Positions 15,001 through 21,337 of a DNA stretch of 32,554 nt are shown here, piece by piece. How positions within the stretch are numbered: the stretch's first letter is position 1; the number at the start of each line of letters is the position of its first letter. A program made the translations under genes and the position numbers. The stretch is from IMG/VR virus record IMGVR_UViG_3300021087_000046, positions 1 to 32,554 of that record; one strand, given 5' to 3'. The notes beneath the pieces were generated by a model. It ran no database searches and was not told the origin of the DNA. It saw nothing but the letters and a program-made list of their open reading frames with translations. Source of the stretch: a virus.

Positions 15001-15419
15001 CCGCTTTTCAAAGATACGGGGGAACTGTAATACAATGTAGAGATGATGGTAATTCAAACTTTGCTATAAGAATAGGAAATGGAAATGGACATGCTACAGC
15101 TTTAAATATAAATGCTTCAGGAGTAACAACTTTTAACAATACAGTAACAGCTACGAACTTTATACTGTCTTCTGATGAAAGAAAGAAAACTAAAATAAAG
15201 GATTTAGCATGTAATAATATAGATGTAAACTGGAGATCTTTTGAATTAAAGCAACACAAAGGTGAGTATAGAACTGGTGTTATAGCTCAAGAACTAGAGA
15301 AAAAACATCCTGAATTTGTTAACACTGACGATGAAGGGTTTAAATCAGTTAAGTATATAGATTTATTAATCGCTAAGATAGCTGAGTTAGAAGCTAGGTT
15401 GGAAAAACTAGAAAAATAA
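12090..15419 (+). CDS. Long tail fibre with C-terminal Peptidase_S74 chaperone
   Basis: 1109 residues. N-terminus shares DVQGSQGQLFS (about 23-33) and FAVSDISGVPIM with the 6432 fibre. The shaft includes GGNATFAG-like spacer, PQGDITAVTAGTFLTGGG, and three GxGTTxP modules (KIGVGTTAPAGLLEVKG, NVGIGTTTPGDKLHVNG, SLGIGTTSPNTKLDVIS). Residues about 1025-1109 form the intramolecular chaperone: SSDERKKTKI (Ser and Lys of the cleavage dyad), FELKQHKGEYRTGVIAQELE, EGFKSVKYIDLL, and a terminal coiled coil AKIAELEARLEKLEK. In this family the domain trimerises the fibre and cuts itself off. A 35-bp gap precedes the gene, the largest within the fibre block. Confidence 0.88.
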   Translation: MANEFKVKKGLIVAGASGGTVVDVQGSQGQLFSVTDDLSGSIFAVSDISGVPIMDINSSGAVDIDGTLTCSGNITGLRLRAGDGTDGEFYSDTPGRTAFTSGDFYIQTSVTNYYNYATNQYHGNSSGDNHYFRGNPLTGDNWSITTAGAISAASTITASGGFLVPYAGATKKPMINLVGATNYGLWHTEGSDDIFSFDFGGVSKQQFFQSGNATFAGDLTVSGGDITLGGTGRIQGIDTVSAGTDAANKTYVDNAVAGVPQGDITAVTAGTFLTGGGTSGDVTLNADASKLAHIVDSSNGSVGAGWITVAQASASRKAGEIYVTDGESSDHSYIRIEWMRSYQDSNFTVLNCGGHANRIQGVRVLEQTSDKTYGKKYIQIKVTASSNYYVIVTAPGTIPNYGDFIAETPVLENSKTGYNIKGNTLVDLQNSSIGSEQGITSGGNIELNDARYVFTRGDVLSLSSGGAGSGTEIVIDDAGSTIKLESDSIVKGEFRVSSLTDGNGDDVFVATAGNGSFTLGDTQALGDAALISGDSSNIYISNDGAYSLVADSSNDISIPNGGLTVGGDITGATLVKSGGTSSQFLKADGSVDSSTYLTTETGARMVQFTRAGINSSTYTMIATVNGNNLASILKMTMTGTSGNVVFASTFDITVNHSTDIHVKSSNGDYTEVTLRITSDNNEDFSIEAKHNGSTSTTAEVCIYPLADEVITPTTTDPGYTGAEYEHTATEGWRFGGEDGNVESSNVIVDGKIGVGTTAPAGLLEVKGAAPYIYISDTTETDSGIIFRDIDAGMSQAAAIKFNSSNNKLQFYNNDTTTVRMTIDTAGNVGIGTTTPGDKLHVNGTVKSEAPTTSDWGFLGLNSAGTASSGLWFDNGSGDILLRRSDNSLQTRIRSAGSSYINGGSLGIGTTSPNTKLDVISGTNNGIRISATDTTSNWRDITIRSYVTQAEAAALTDHTHFFTTNPSGQSDPAFQRYGGTVIQCRDDGNSNFAIRIGNGNGHATALNINASGVTTFNNTVTATNFILSSDERKKTKIKDLACNNIDVNWRSFELKQHKGEYRTGVIAQELEKKHPEFVNTDDEGFKSVKYIDLLIAKIAELEARLEKLEK

Positions 15420-16219
15420 TGGCCGTACCTGATACAAGTACTTTTACACTGCAAGACGTTGTTAACGAAGTAAATCCAACTACAGATGATTTAATTGATT
15501 GCTTTGCAGACGCTGTAGCTAGTAAATTTGATTCCACTTATAGCGGATCAAAAAACCAATTACTAAATTTTAGAAATTATGGAAATAATACTCCTGTCGT
15601 AAGTTTAACAACAACAGAAAACCAAGGTTATTTTTTGAATTTAAGTTGCACCGCTAGTAGCAATCAAACTTGGGTTGCGTCTGGAAGTGCGTCTCAAACT
15701 ATCACTAGTAATAGTCCTAATTTCACTTATTCCGTTTCATCACCAGCAATAGTAGACATAGATATAACTAATCCATCTATATCAGAGTTAAATGCGACAA
15801 ATTGTGATCTAACAAGTGCTGTTATAACAAGTAATAGTAGTTTAACGGATATAGTAGTTAATGTAAATAGTTTAACTACAATAAGCTATGGTAGTAACAC
15901 TAGTTTAGAAAAACTGTATTGTGATAATAATTCTTTAACCTCTATTGATTTATTAGGATGTACCTCTTTAGATTTTTTAAGAGCTTATAATAACACTTCT
16001 TTAACTTCAGTTACTAGAATGAGCAATTTTAGTTCAATGCTTTTTTTAGATTTAACAAATACAAATTTATCATCCGCAAACAAAGATCTTGTATATATAG
16101 ACTTAGACAACAATGGACTAAGTAACGGAACATTAAAGATGGATCTTGGTAGGACCTCAGCCAGTAATTCCGCTAGAACAAGCTTAATATTTAAGGGGTG
16201 GATAATAACTGAGGTTTAG
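15419..16219 (+). CDS. Leucine-rich-repeat tail adhesin
   Basis: 266 residues. The N-terminal 50 residues (STFTLQDVVNEVNPTTDDL to LLNFRNYG) look like a tail-docking segment. A beta-rich, Ser/Thr/Asn-rich middle follows. Residues about 150-235 contain leucine-rich repeats with asparagine-rich turns: LEKLYCDNNSLTSIDLLGC, TSLDFLRAYNNTSLTSV, MLFLDLTNTNLSS. Such repeats, akin to bacterial surface LRRs, bind protein or glycan ligands. The gene starts in the stop codon of the S74 fibre (TAATG). It probably extends the set of receptor binders on the tail. Confidence 0.72.
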   Translation: MAVPDTSTFTLQDVVNEVNPTTDDLIDCFADAVASKFDSTYSGSKNQLLNFRNYGNNTPVVSLTTTENQGYFLNLSCTASSNQTWVASGSASQTITSNSPNFTYSVSSPAIVDIDITNPSISELNATNCDLTSAVITSNSSLTDIVVNVNSLTTISYGSNTSLEKLYCDNNSLTSIDLLGCTSLDFLRAYNNTSLTSVTRMSNFSSMLFLDLTNTNLSSANKDLVYIDLDNNGLSNGTLKMDLGRTSASNSARTSLIFKGWIITEV

Positions 16220-16226
16220 AATTAAC

Positions 16227-16250
16227 AAATAAATAAATAAATAAATAAAA
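16227..16250 (+). repeat. (AAAT)5 tandem repeat forming a translation leader
   Basis: Five AAAT units are followed by AAAA and the ATG of the next gene. Bacteroidetes ribosomes favour A-rich, unstructured leaders over Shine-Dalgarno pairing, so this is probably an efficient leader. Tandem units can change in number by slippage, so expression could vary between isolates. Confidence 0.6.
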
Positions 16251-16613
16251 ATGGCAATTACTTACAAATGGGAAATCCCACAAATGAACGCTCATATTCA
16301 ATCAGAAGGTGAAGACAACGTAATTTACACAGTACATTACAGATATATAGGTTCAGAAGAATCTGGAGGAGTTACTTATTCATCAACTAACATTGGAACA
16401 CAAAGTTACATATATGTAGCAGGAGAGCCTTTTACGCCTTACGAAGACACTGAGGCTTTTGAAGCTGTAGTTGTTGGTTGGTTAGAAGATTCTTTAGATG
16501 TAGATCTAATGCAAGCTAGTATAGCCGCGAGTATACAGGCACAAATTACGCCAGTTAATGAAGACTTATACTTTACATGGCAAGACCCTGTACAGCCAGC
16601 TTATGAGGTTTAA
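16251..16613 (+). CDS. Conserved small phage protein
   Basis: 120 residues: MAITYKWEIPQMNAHIQSEG, then VIYTVHYRYIGSEESGG, PFTPYEDTEAFEAVVVGWLEDSL and a final helix. The pattern of an N-terminal ITYKW strand, an alternating beta sheet and a late EAVVVGWLED helix is one I associate with a conserved family in marine phages found beside fibre genes; its role is not established. No signal peptide or membrane segment. It is the last gene of the host-recognition cassette and is followed by a 68-bp AT-rich gap before groEL. Confidence 0.65.
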   Translation: MAITYKWEIPQMNAHIQSEGEDNVIYTVHYRYIGSEESGGVTYSSTNIGTQSYIYVAGEPFTPYEDTEAFEAVVVGWLEDSLDVDLMQASIAASIQAQITPVNEDLYFTWQDPVQPAYEV

Positions 16614-16681
16614 TTAGGTAAAAAACTACTATTTCAAGTGATGATATAAATATATCAAATCAAATCAAATTTAATTAAATT
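16614..16681 (+). promoter_or_regulatory. AT-rich leader of the chaperonin genes
   Basis: The gap contains TATAAATATAT followed by three CAAAT units (16655-16669) and TTAATTAAATT directly before the ATG. No Shine-Dalgarno is seen. A similar leader (ATCAATTAAATTAAATC) precedes gene 21071. It may hold a promoter, but no defined consensus can be assigned. Confidence 0.35.
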
Positions 16682-18238
16682 ATGTCAGACAAAATTGTTA
16701 AAAACTTAAACTTTGGAGAAGATGCTAAAGTTACAGTATTTAAAGGTATAGAAAAACTAACTAAAGCTGTTAGCTCTACTCTTGGAGCTAGCGGCAAATG
16801 TGTTATCTTAGAAGATGGTGGTGGTAAACCTGTAATTACTAAAGATGGTGTGACTGTAGCTGATTCTATAGTCTTGCTAGACCCCGTAGAAAACATGGGC
16901 GCCACATTATTAAAAGAAGCAGCTAGAAAAACTGTTAAAGAAGCGGGTGATGGAACGACCACAGCTACAGTGTTAGCTCATTCTATACTTAAACAAGCTT
17001 ACAAGCTTGATAAAGATTACAATAATAGAGACTTAAAAAACGGCATCAACAGTGCTGTTGAAAAAGTTGTAAAATACTTAGAGAAAAACTCTATACAGGT
17101 AACAGGTGATATGATTGACTCTGTGGCCACTATATCAACAAACAATGATCCAACCTTGGGTAAAGTCATTGGAGACGCTTTTAGATCAGTAGGAGAGACC
17201 GGAGTGGTTATGATGGAGCCAACAAGTGAGTCTGAAACTTATGTAGATGTAGTAGATGGAATACAATACGAGAAAGGATTAACAAATTCTAATTTTGTAA
17301 CGAATAAATCAACAAAAGAGGCTGTGCTTGAAAACCCTCTAGTACTGTTAGTTGATTCACCTATAGAAAGTATTAGGCAAATACAATCTGTGTTAGAATA
17401 TGTTATTAAAAACACGAAGTCTTTACTTATTGTTGCTGATATAGACCAACCAGTTTTATCAGCTTTAGCAATGAATAAGGTTAAAGGAAACATAAAAGTT
17501 AATGTTATTAACGCACCTACTTTTGGTATTAACAAGAAAGATACCTTAACGGATTTATCTATGTTAACAGGTGCTACTGTTATAAATGAAGATCTTGGAG
17601 ATGACTTGGATCTTATATCAGTTGATAAATTAGGTGAGTGCGTTAGAAGTGTTACTGGTGAACAAGATACTATAATACAAATAAAAGAAACGCCAGAAGA
17701 AGTAAATGAGCTTATTAAGAAAATTAAAGAGCAACTTGAAACTGAAAAATCTCCTGCAAACGTTATACGACTTGAAACTAGACTTGCACGTTTATCTGCT
17801 AAGGTTGCAGTTGTTAAGGTTGGAGCGAATTCAGACATTGAACTTAAAGAAAAGACGGATAGAGTCGAAGACGCTGTCTGCGCTACAAAAGCCGCCATCA
17901 AAGAAGGTATAATACCAGGTGGAGGTATTGCTTTATTAAACGCGTCAACATATATAAAAGCTAAAAGCAAAGGTGAAGAAGTTTTGTTACAAGCTATAAA
18001 AGCACCTTATGAGACTATTCTTTCCAATGCTGGTTTAGAATTGGTTTATCCTGATAAAAAAAATAGAGGATTAAACGTTGTTACGGGTAAGGATGTGAAT
18101 ATGGTTAGAGCTGGTATTATAGATCCACTGCTAGTAACTAAAAGCGCTTTAAGAAATGCAGCTTCAGTAGCAACTACTATATTATCTACAGATTGTGTAA
18201 TTAATAATTTAAGAGTTGGAGATGAAAGCAATAGGTAG
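16682..18238 (+). CDS. groEL: Phage-encoded chaperonin GroEL
   Basis: 518 residues, group I chaperonin. Nucleotide-site residues are kept: KDGVTVA (Asp55), GDGTTTA (89-95, Asp90), RVEDA (Asp397, the catalytic Asp398 of E. coli), GGG (413-415) and IIDP (Asp481). The conserved TLGPKG is TLGASG. The apical domain (about 190-375) is present, but the substrate-binding string GYLSPYF of E. coli is GLTNSNF (199-205), losing Tyr199 and Tyr203, and Leu234 is replaced by Gln. The C-terminus ends CVINNLRVGDESNR without the Gly-Gly-Met tail. It therefore looks ATP-active with a changed client range. It probably folds virion proteins together with the overlapping GroES gene downstream. Confidence 0.95.
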   Translation: MSDKIVKNLNFGEDAKVTVFKGIEKLTKAVSSTLGASGKCVILEDGGGKPVITKDGVTVADSIVLLDPVENMGATLLKEAARKTVKEAGDGTTTATVLAHSILKQAYKLDKDYNNRDLKNGINSAVEKVVKYLEKNSIQVTGDMIDSVATISTNNDPTLGKVIGDAFRSVGETGVVMMEPTSESETYVDVVDGIQYEKGLTNSNFVTNKSTKEAVLENPLVLLVDSPIESIRQIQSVLEYVIKNTKSLLIVADIDQPVLSALAMNKVKGNIKVNVINAPTFGINKKDTLTDLSMLTGATVINEDLGDDLDLISVDKLGECVRSVTGEQDTIIQIKETPEEVNELIKKIKEQLETEKSPANVIRLETRLARLSAKVAVVKVGANSDIELKEKTDRVEDAVCATKAAIKEGIIPGGGIALLNASTYIKAKSKGEEVLLQAIKAPYETILSNAGLELVYPDKKNRGLNVVTGKDVNMVRAGIIDPLLVTKSALRNAASVATTILSTDCVINNLRVGDESNR

Positions 18239-18482
18239 AAATTTAATTATAAAGAAAACAAAAGAAGGGACCACTAAAACTAAAGGTGGTCTACTTCTTG
18301 CTGAATCACATAGAGAAGATATTAGATATATAGAAGCTAGTGTAATTTCTATTGGAAGTGACGTAGTTGGCGTTAAGGAAAATGATAAGATATTTTTCGA
18401 TAGACATGCCGGTCACAAAATAGAAATAGATAAAGATTTTTATCACGTCATTAAACTAGAGGATATAGTTGTTGTTTTATGA
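18222..18482 (+). CDS. groES: Co-chaperonin GroES
   Basis: 86 residues from the ATG at 18222 (a TTG at 18216 is a weaker alternative). MKAIGRNLIIKKTKEGTTKT starts the barrel; the mobile loop is about residues 14-34, with the hydrophobic tripeptide LLL in place of the E. coli IVL; then ISIGSDVVGVKENDKIFFDRHAG, and DFYHVIKLEDIVVVL closes the fold. It is slightly shorter than cellular GroES. The gene overlaps the end of groEL by 17 nt in another frame, a strong sign of coupled expression. The product should cap the phage GroEL ring, or possibly the host ring. Confidence 0.88.
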   Translation: MKAIGRNLIIKKTKEGTTKTKGGLLLAESHREDIRYIEASVISIGSDVVGVKENDKIFFDRHAGHKIEIDKDFYHVIKLEDIVVVL

Positions 18483-18925
18483 AAAGGCTAGACGCAAGAG
18501 ATATAAAAGATATGAACTTGCTAAAACATTACCGTATAATACGCAAATGGGCCTGTAAAAACAACAATCTAAATGACGCTGATTTAGAGCTTTTGATATA
18601 CCTTGATTGTATGGAGCACTTTTCAAAGCAAGATTTTAAAACTGGCTCCTACTCTTACAGTTGGGACAATAGACGTTGGAATAAGCTATTAAAAGCGGGC
18701 TGGATAAAGGTTTGGAGACCTAGAAACAGAACTACACAGTTATACAATATATATCAAGTATCTTTCCAAGGAAAGCAACTTATAAATAGAATATACAGAA
18801 TAATGCTAGGTGAAGATGATATACCAACCAGTTCAAGAAGAAATAAGATAATAAGCGGTAATAGTTACACAGATAAAGTTTTAACTACAGCCATATACAA
18901 TGTTAATAACGATAAAAAAAGATAA
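18479..18925 (+). CDS. Hypothetical protein, possible winged-helix fold
   Basis: 148 residues, basic. ATG overlaps the groES stop (ATGA), so it belongs to the same unit. Residues about 15-90 (LKHYRIIRKWACKNNNLNDAD, LELLIYLDCMEHFSKQDF, NKLLKAGWIKVWRPRNRTTQLYNIYQVSFQGKQLI) have the helix-helix-wing rhythm of MarR-like winged helices: LEGLL-like helix, LLKAGWI turn, then a basic hairpin and a final helix. It could bind DNA as a late regulator or take part in packaging. The assignment rests on pattern only. Confidence 0.6.
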   Translation: MKRLDARDIKDMNLLKHYRIIRKWACKNNNLNDADLELLIYLDCMEHFSKQDFKTGSYSYSWDNRRWNKLLKAGWIKVWRPRNRTTQLYNIYQVSFQGKQLINRIYRIMLGEDDIPTSSRRNKIISGNSYTDKVLTTAIYNVNNDKKR

Positions 18926-18927
18926 CT

Positions 18928-19260
18928 ATGCCAAATTACAAACAAGACTTAAAAGCTACAACTGGCAACGCACCTACAAAGTATGTTGACCCGATGACTG
19001 GACAACAGATTCCAGACCAACAACTAACATACGCTACACCTACGCCAGGTAATCAAATGGGTTTTGCTAAACCATTGTTTAACCAAGCCGTGAATAACGC
19101 TGGTCAACAGATGTTTGGTAGCGTAGAGCAAAGACAAAAATCTATACAAAACCAAGCTGGTGTAATTCAAACTCCAATGTATTTTAAAGATCAAACAGGA
19201 GATGGGAAGATAACTAAGGCAGACGTTATAAAAGCTAGAACTGAAGGATATAAAGAATAA
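18928..19260 (+). CDS. Small Gln/Asn-rich protein with EF-hand-like loop
   Basis: 110 residues, rich in Gln, Asn, Pro and Thr; largely disordered in appearance. Near the C-terminus (about residues 88-100) is DQTGDGKITKADV, which fits a calcium-binding EF-hand or dockerin-type loop (D.TGDGKIT..D). Only one copy is present. It begins 2 nt after the previous stop. It may be a minor virion protein whose folding depends on calcium, plausible in seawater, but no family is recognised. Confidence 0.6.
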   Translation: MPNYKQDLKATTGNAPTKYVDPMTGQQIPDQQLTYATPTPGNQMGFAKPLFNQAVNNAGQQMFGSVEQRQKSIQNQAGVIQTPMYFKDQTGDGKITKADVIKARTEGYKE

Positions 19261-19274
19261 AAATATAAAAAATT

Positions 19275-19475
19275 ATGGCAAAAAAAAATATAAAAGCAAG
19301 CTCAAGCGCGGGAGGCGTTGTTGGTGAAAACACTATTTGGGACGGACCATTAAGTCAACTAGGTAGACCACACGGTAAAGGATCCAGCAGTGGAGCTAAA
19401 GGTATGAAATTAAAATTAGCTGACTGCGGTTGTGATTCTATAAAGGGACCAATAACTCAAATAGCTAAAGGATAA
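19275..19475 (+). CDS. Small Gly/Lys/Ser-rich hypothetical protein
   Basis: 66 residues: MAKKNIKASSSAGGVVGENT, then WDGPLSQLGRPHGKGSSSGAKG and a cysteine pair LADCGCDSIKGP. Low complexity and basic. The start is preceded by AAAAAATTATGG, the A-rich leader of this arm. It lies in a run of tiny basic proteins between the chaperonin and lysis-like genes. Function unknown. Confidence 0.6.
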   Translation: MAKKNIKASSSAGGVVGENTIWDGPLSQLGRPHGKGSSSGAKGMKLKLADCGCDSIKGPITQIAKG

Positions 19476-19476
19476 T

Positions 19477-19647
19477 ATGGGTTCACTAGGAGATATAAAA
19501 CTGTATATGATAAACGCTAGCGCATTAGCTGTGTCTATGTCTAACATAGATGTAATATTAAAATTAACTCTTTTAGCCGTATCTATTGGTTACACTATTC
19601 AGAAATGGTATAATTTAAACAAAAAAGACGATGGCAAAACTAGATAA
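19477..19647 (+). CDS. Small one-helix membrane protein, holin-like
   Basis: 56 codons plus stop, translated by hand: MGSLGDIKLYMINASALAVS, then a hydrophobic segment IDVILKLTLLAVSIGYTIQ (about 24-42) and a charged tail KWYNLNKKDDGKTR. One transmembrane helix with an outside-in charge pattern is typical of small phage holins, and the IDVILKL...GYTI..W pattern is one I associate with such proteins. It starts 1 nt after the previous stop and overlaps the next gene by 17 nt. It may be a holin, antiholin or spanin-like factor beside the 3-TM holin at 20639. Confidence 0.6.
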   Translation: MGSLGDIKLYMINASALAVSMSNIDVILKLTLLAVSIGYTIQKWYNLNKKDDGKTR

Positions 19648-19894
19648 ATCTAAAATGGCTTGTAATAAGCCTAAGAAGACACCAAGCCACTCTACTAAAT
19701 CTCATGTAGTAAAAGCTTGTTCAGGTGGTAAAGAGAAAATAATTAGATTTGGCCAACAGGGAGTTAGTACAGCTGGTAAAAAAACTGATGCTAAGTCAAA
19801 AGCTAGAAGAGCTAGTTTCAAAGCTAGACACGCTAAGAATATTAAAAAAGGTAAAATGTCAGCTGCTTATTGGGCTGATAAAGTTAAATGGTAA
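19631..19894 (+). CDS. Conserved small basic phage protein
   Basis: 87 residues: MAKLDKSKMACNKPKKTPSH, KSHVVKACSGGKEKIIRFGQQG, SKARRASFKARHAKN, SAAYWADKVKW. The order basic N-terminus, KACSGGKEKIIRFG, SFKARH and a C-terminal AYWADK is a recurrent small-protein family in many tailed phages, with two Cys and a conserved RFG or HFG. Its function is not established; a capsid or DNA-associated role is possible from the charge. The overlap with the upstream membrane-protein gene suggests co-translation. Confidence 0.72.
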   Translation: MAKLDKSKMACNKPKKTPSHSTKSHVVKACSGGKEKIIRFGQQGVSTAGKKTDAKSKARRASFKARHAKNIKKGKMSAAYWADKVKW

Positions 19895-19907
19895 AAACAA
19901 AATAATT

Positions 19908-20039
19908 ATGTACGCAAAAAAATCACCAGCTAAAATGGGTCATGGAAAATCTCCAGCCAAAATGAAAGGATCTTTTGTATCTAAACATTGCGCAACATCT
20001 TCTCCATTGCAAAAGAAAGGTTGTAAGAAAAAGTATTAA
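19908..20039 (+). CDS. Very small basic protein with SPAKM repeat
   Basis: 43 codons plus stop. The start at 19908 (AATTATG) is preferred over an upstream frame extension that would bury it in the previous gene. It begins MYAKKSPAKMGHGKSPAKMK, with the SPAKM unit twice, and ends SPLQKKGCKKKY. Highly basic, two cysteines. It resembles other Lys-rich mini-proteins here and might bind nucleic acid. One base separates its stop from the next ATG. Confidence 0.55.
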   Translation: MYAKKSPAKMGHGKSPAKMKGSFVSKHCATSSPLQKKGCKKKY

Positions 20040-20040
20040 T

Positions 20041-20346
20041 ATGGCTTTTAAACTTAATCCACCGTTTAAGTGTGATAACACTCCTATATATAGAGTTGAT
20101 ATGGAGGAAGGTGTTTTAGGTATGGCTAACAAAAATGGTACGATACTTATAAACAAGTACTTAAGCCCTGCTAAATCTAAAGAGGTTGTAGACCACGAAA
20201 TGATACATGTAGACCAGATTAAACGTGGTGATTTAGATTACGATGATAACAACGTGTACTGGAAAGGTAAAAAATATTCAAGAGCTCAAATGAATGAAGG
20301 GGCTAAAAACTTGCCTTGGGAAAAAGAAGCATATAGAAAATCATAA
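20041..20346 (+). CDS. HExxH metallopeptidase-like protein
   Basis: 101 residues from the ATG at 20041. An HEMIH motif stands at about residues 59-63 (VVDHEMIHVDQIKRGDL), with a downstream glutamate in LPWEKEAY that would suit the third zinc ligand of a gluzincin-like site. The N-terminal half (FKCDNTPIYRVDM, NGTILINKYLS) is beta-like. Small proteins of this type are found in phage lysis or head regions. It may process a virion protein or help degrade the envelope. There is no signal peptide. Confidence 0.65.
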   Translation: MAFKLNPPFKCDNTPIYRVDMEEGVLGMANKNGTILINKYLSPAKSKEVVDHEMIHVDQIKRGDLDYDDNNVYWKGKKYSRAQMNEGAKNLPWEKEAYRKS

Positions 20347-20357
20347 ATAAAATAAAA

Positions 20358-20642
20358 ATGGCGAAAATTAAAAAACCAAGTAAAACACCTTTTTACAAGA
20401 CTGGACCTGTTGACCCTAATCCAAAAGAAAAACAACCAAAAGCTAAAGCAGGTGAAATACCTGGACTACAGGAGATTAAGCAGAGGTTTAAGGGTAAGTA
20501 TGAAGTTACAGCTAAAAAAGGTAAACTTAATAAATATACTTTAACAGATAAGAGTGGTAATTCAGTTTCTTATTCCGCTGGGCCAAAAAGCAAAAAAGAC
20601 AAAAGAACTCTTGCTGACGCTATAAACGAATCAATAAAATGA
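20358..20642 (+). CDS. Small basic hypothetical protein
   Basis: 94 residues. Lys/Pro-rich N-terminus (MAKIKKPSKTPFYKTGPVDP, PKEKQPKAKAGE), then a folded-looking part with LQEIKQRFKGKYEVTAKKGK, NKYTLTDKSGNSVSYSAG and a C-terminal helix DKRTLADAINESIK. The leader is AATAAAAATGG. It overlaps the holin gene by 4 nt (ATGA). Possibly a cofactor of the lysis module; no family recognised. Confidence 0.6.
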   Translation: MAKIKKPSKTPFYKTGPVDPNPKEKQPKAKAGEIPGLQEIKQRFKGKYEVTAKKGKLNKYTLTDKSGNSVSYSAGPKSKKDKRTLADAINESIK

Positions 20643-21043
20643 AAAAAATATTACAATGGCTTACTGGCGGAGTAATAAAAGAAGTTGGTAATGTTATTGA
20701 TAAGCTTACGACAACTAAAGAAGAAAAACTAGAGGCTCAAAGACTAATACAAGAAATATTAGAAAAAGCTGATAGCGAGGCTCAAGCGCAAGTTACTGAT
20801 CGTTGGAAAGCTGATATGAATAGTGATAGTTGGTTATCTAAAAACATAAGACCTATGGTTTTGATATATCTAACATTCGTGTTTAGTGTTTTATCTTTTG
20901 CAGATGGTAATATAGGTAGCTTTAAAGTAGATGAATCCTACACACCTATATTCCAATCGTTACTAATAACAGTGTATGGCGCTTACTTTGTTGGCCGTAC
21001 TTGGGAAAAAAATAAAAAATCAAGTGATAATAAAAATAAGTAG
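20639..21043 (+). CDS. Holin, 3-TM superfamily
   Basis: 134 residues. The N-terminus GGVIKEVGNVIDKL precedes a charged helix (TKEEKLEAQRLIQEILEKAD). Then comes the signature DRWKADMNSDSWLSKNIRP. The membrane part follows, with PMVLIYLTFVFSVLSFAD at about 77-94 and IFQSLLITVYGAYFVGRTWE at about 108-127. This matches the Holin_3TMs family layout: a long amphipathic N-terminal helix, a WLSKNIRP-like turn and C-terminal membrane helices. It should form the membrane lesion that ends infection. No endolysin is recognised next to it. Confidence 0.82.
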   Translation: MKKILQWLTGGVIKEVGNVIDKLTTTKEEKLEAQRLIQEILEKADSEAQAQVTDRWKADMNSDSWLSKNIRPMVLIYLTFVFSVLSFADGNIGSFKVDESYTPIFQSLLITVYGAYFVGRTWEKNKKSSDNKNK

Positions 21044-21070
21044 AAATATAATCAATTAAATTAAATCAAA

Positions 21071-21337
21071 ATGTCAAAAATTAAAAAAGAACAATTAGAA
21101 AAAATTCAAGATCAGCAAAGTAGACTTCAATCTATATTAACAGATATAGGAGTTATTGAGGTTCGTAAACACGAAGCGCTACACGCTCAAGCAGCTGTTT
21201 CTCAAGAAATACAAGCTGCTAAAAAAGAACTTGAAGAAGAGTATGGCGCTGTTACTATTGATATGAGCGATGGTAGTTATACTTTAATTGAAGAAGAAAA
21301 AGAAGCTGATTTATCTGTTGTTAAATCAGATGAATAA
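21071..21337 (+). CDS. Small coiled-coil protein
   Basis: 88 residues. Residues 1-60 form a likely coiled coil (KKEQLEKIQDQQSRLQSILT, QEIQAAKKELEEEYG), and the acidic tail contains IDMSDGSYTLIEEEKE, a short beta hairpin. I regard this as a small protein type common in marine phages near the terminase. Its role is unknown. The leader ATCAATTAAATTAAATC resembles that of groEL. Its stop overlaps the next start. Confidence 0.62.
   Translation: MSKIKKEQLEKIQDQQSRLQSILTDIGVIEVRKHEALHAQAAVSQEIQAAKKELEEEYGAVTIDMSDGSYTLIEEEKEADLSVVKSDE

Noticed and set aside
17239-17970. Long antisense frame of 243 codons opposite groEL
   Set aside because: It mirrors the codon structure of a strongly supported chaperonin gene, has Ser/Leu-rich low-information content and no leader; a shadow frame.
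18216-18221. TTG start for groES, two codons upstream
   Set aside because: The ATG at 18222 gives the expected GroES N-terminus (MKAIGRNLII), and ATG is used by every other gene here.
19749-19907. Upstream extension of the 43-residue gene at 19908
   Set aside because: The extension is coded inside the conserved basic protein gene in another frame; the ATG at 19908 has the usual A-rich leader and directly follows the previous stop.
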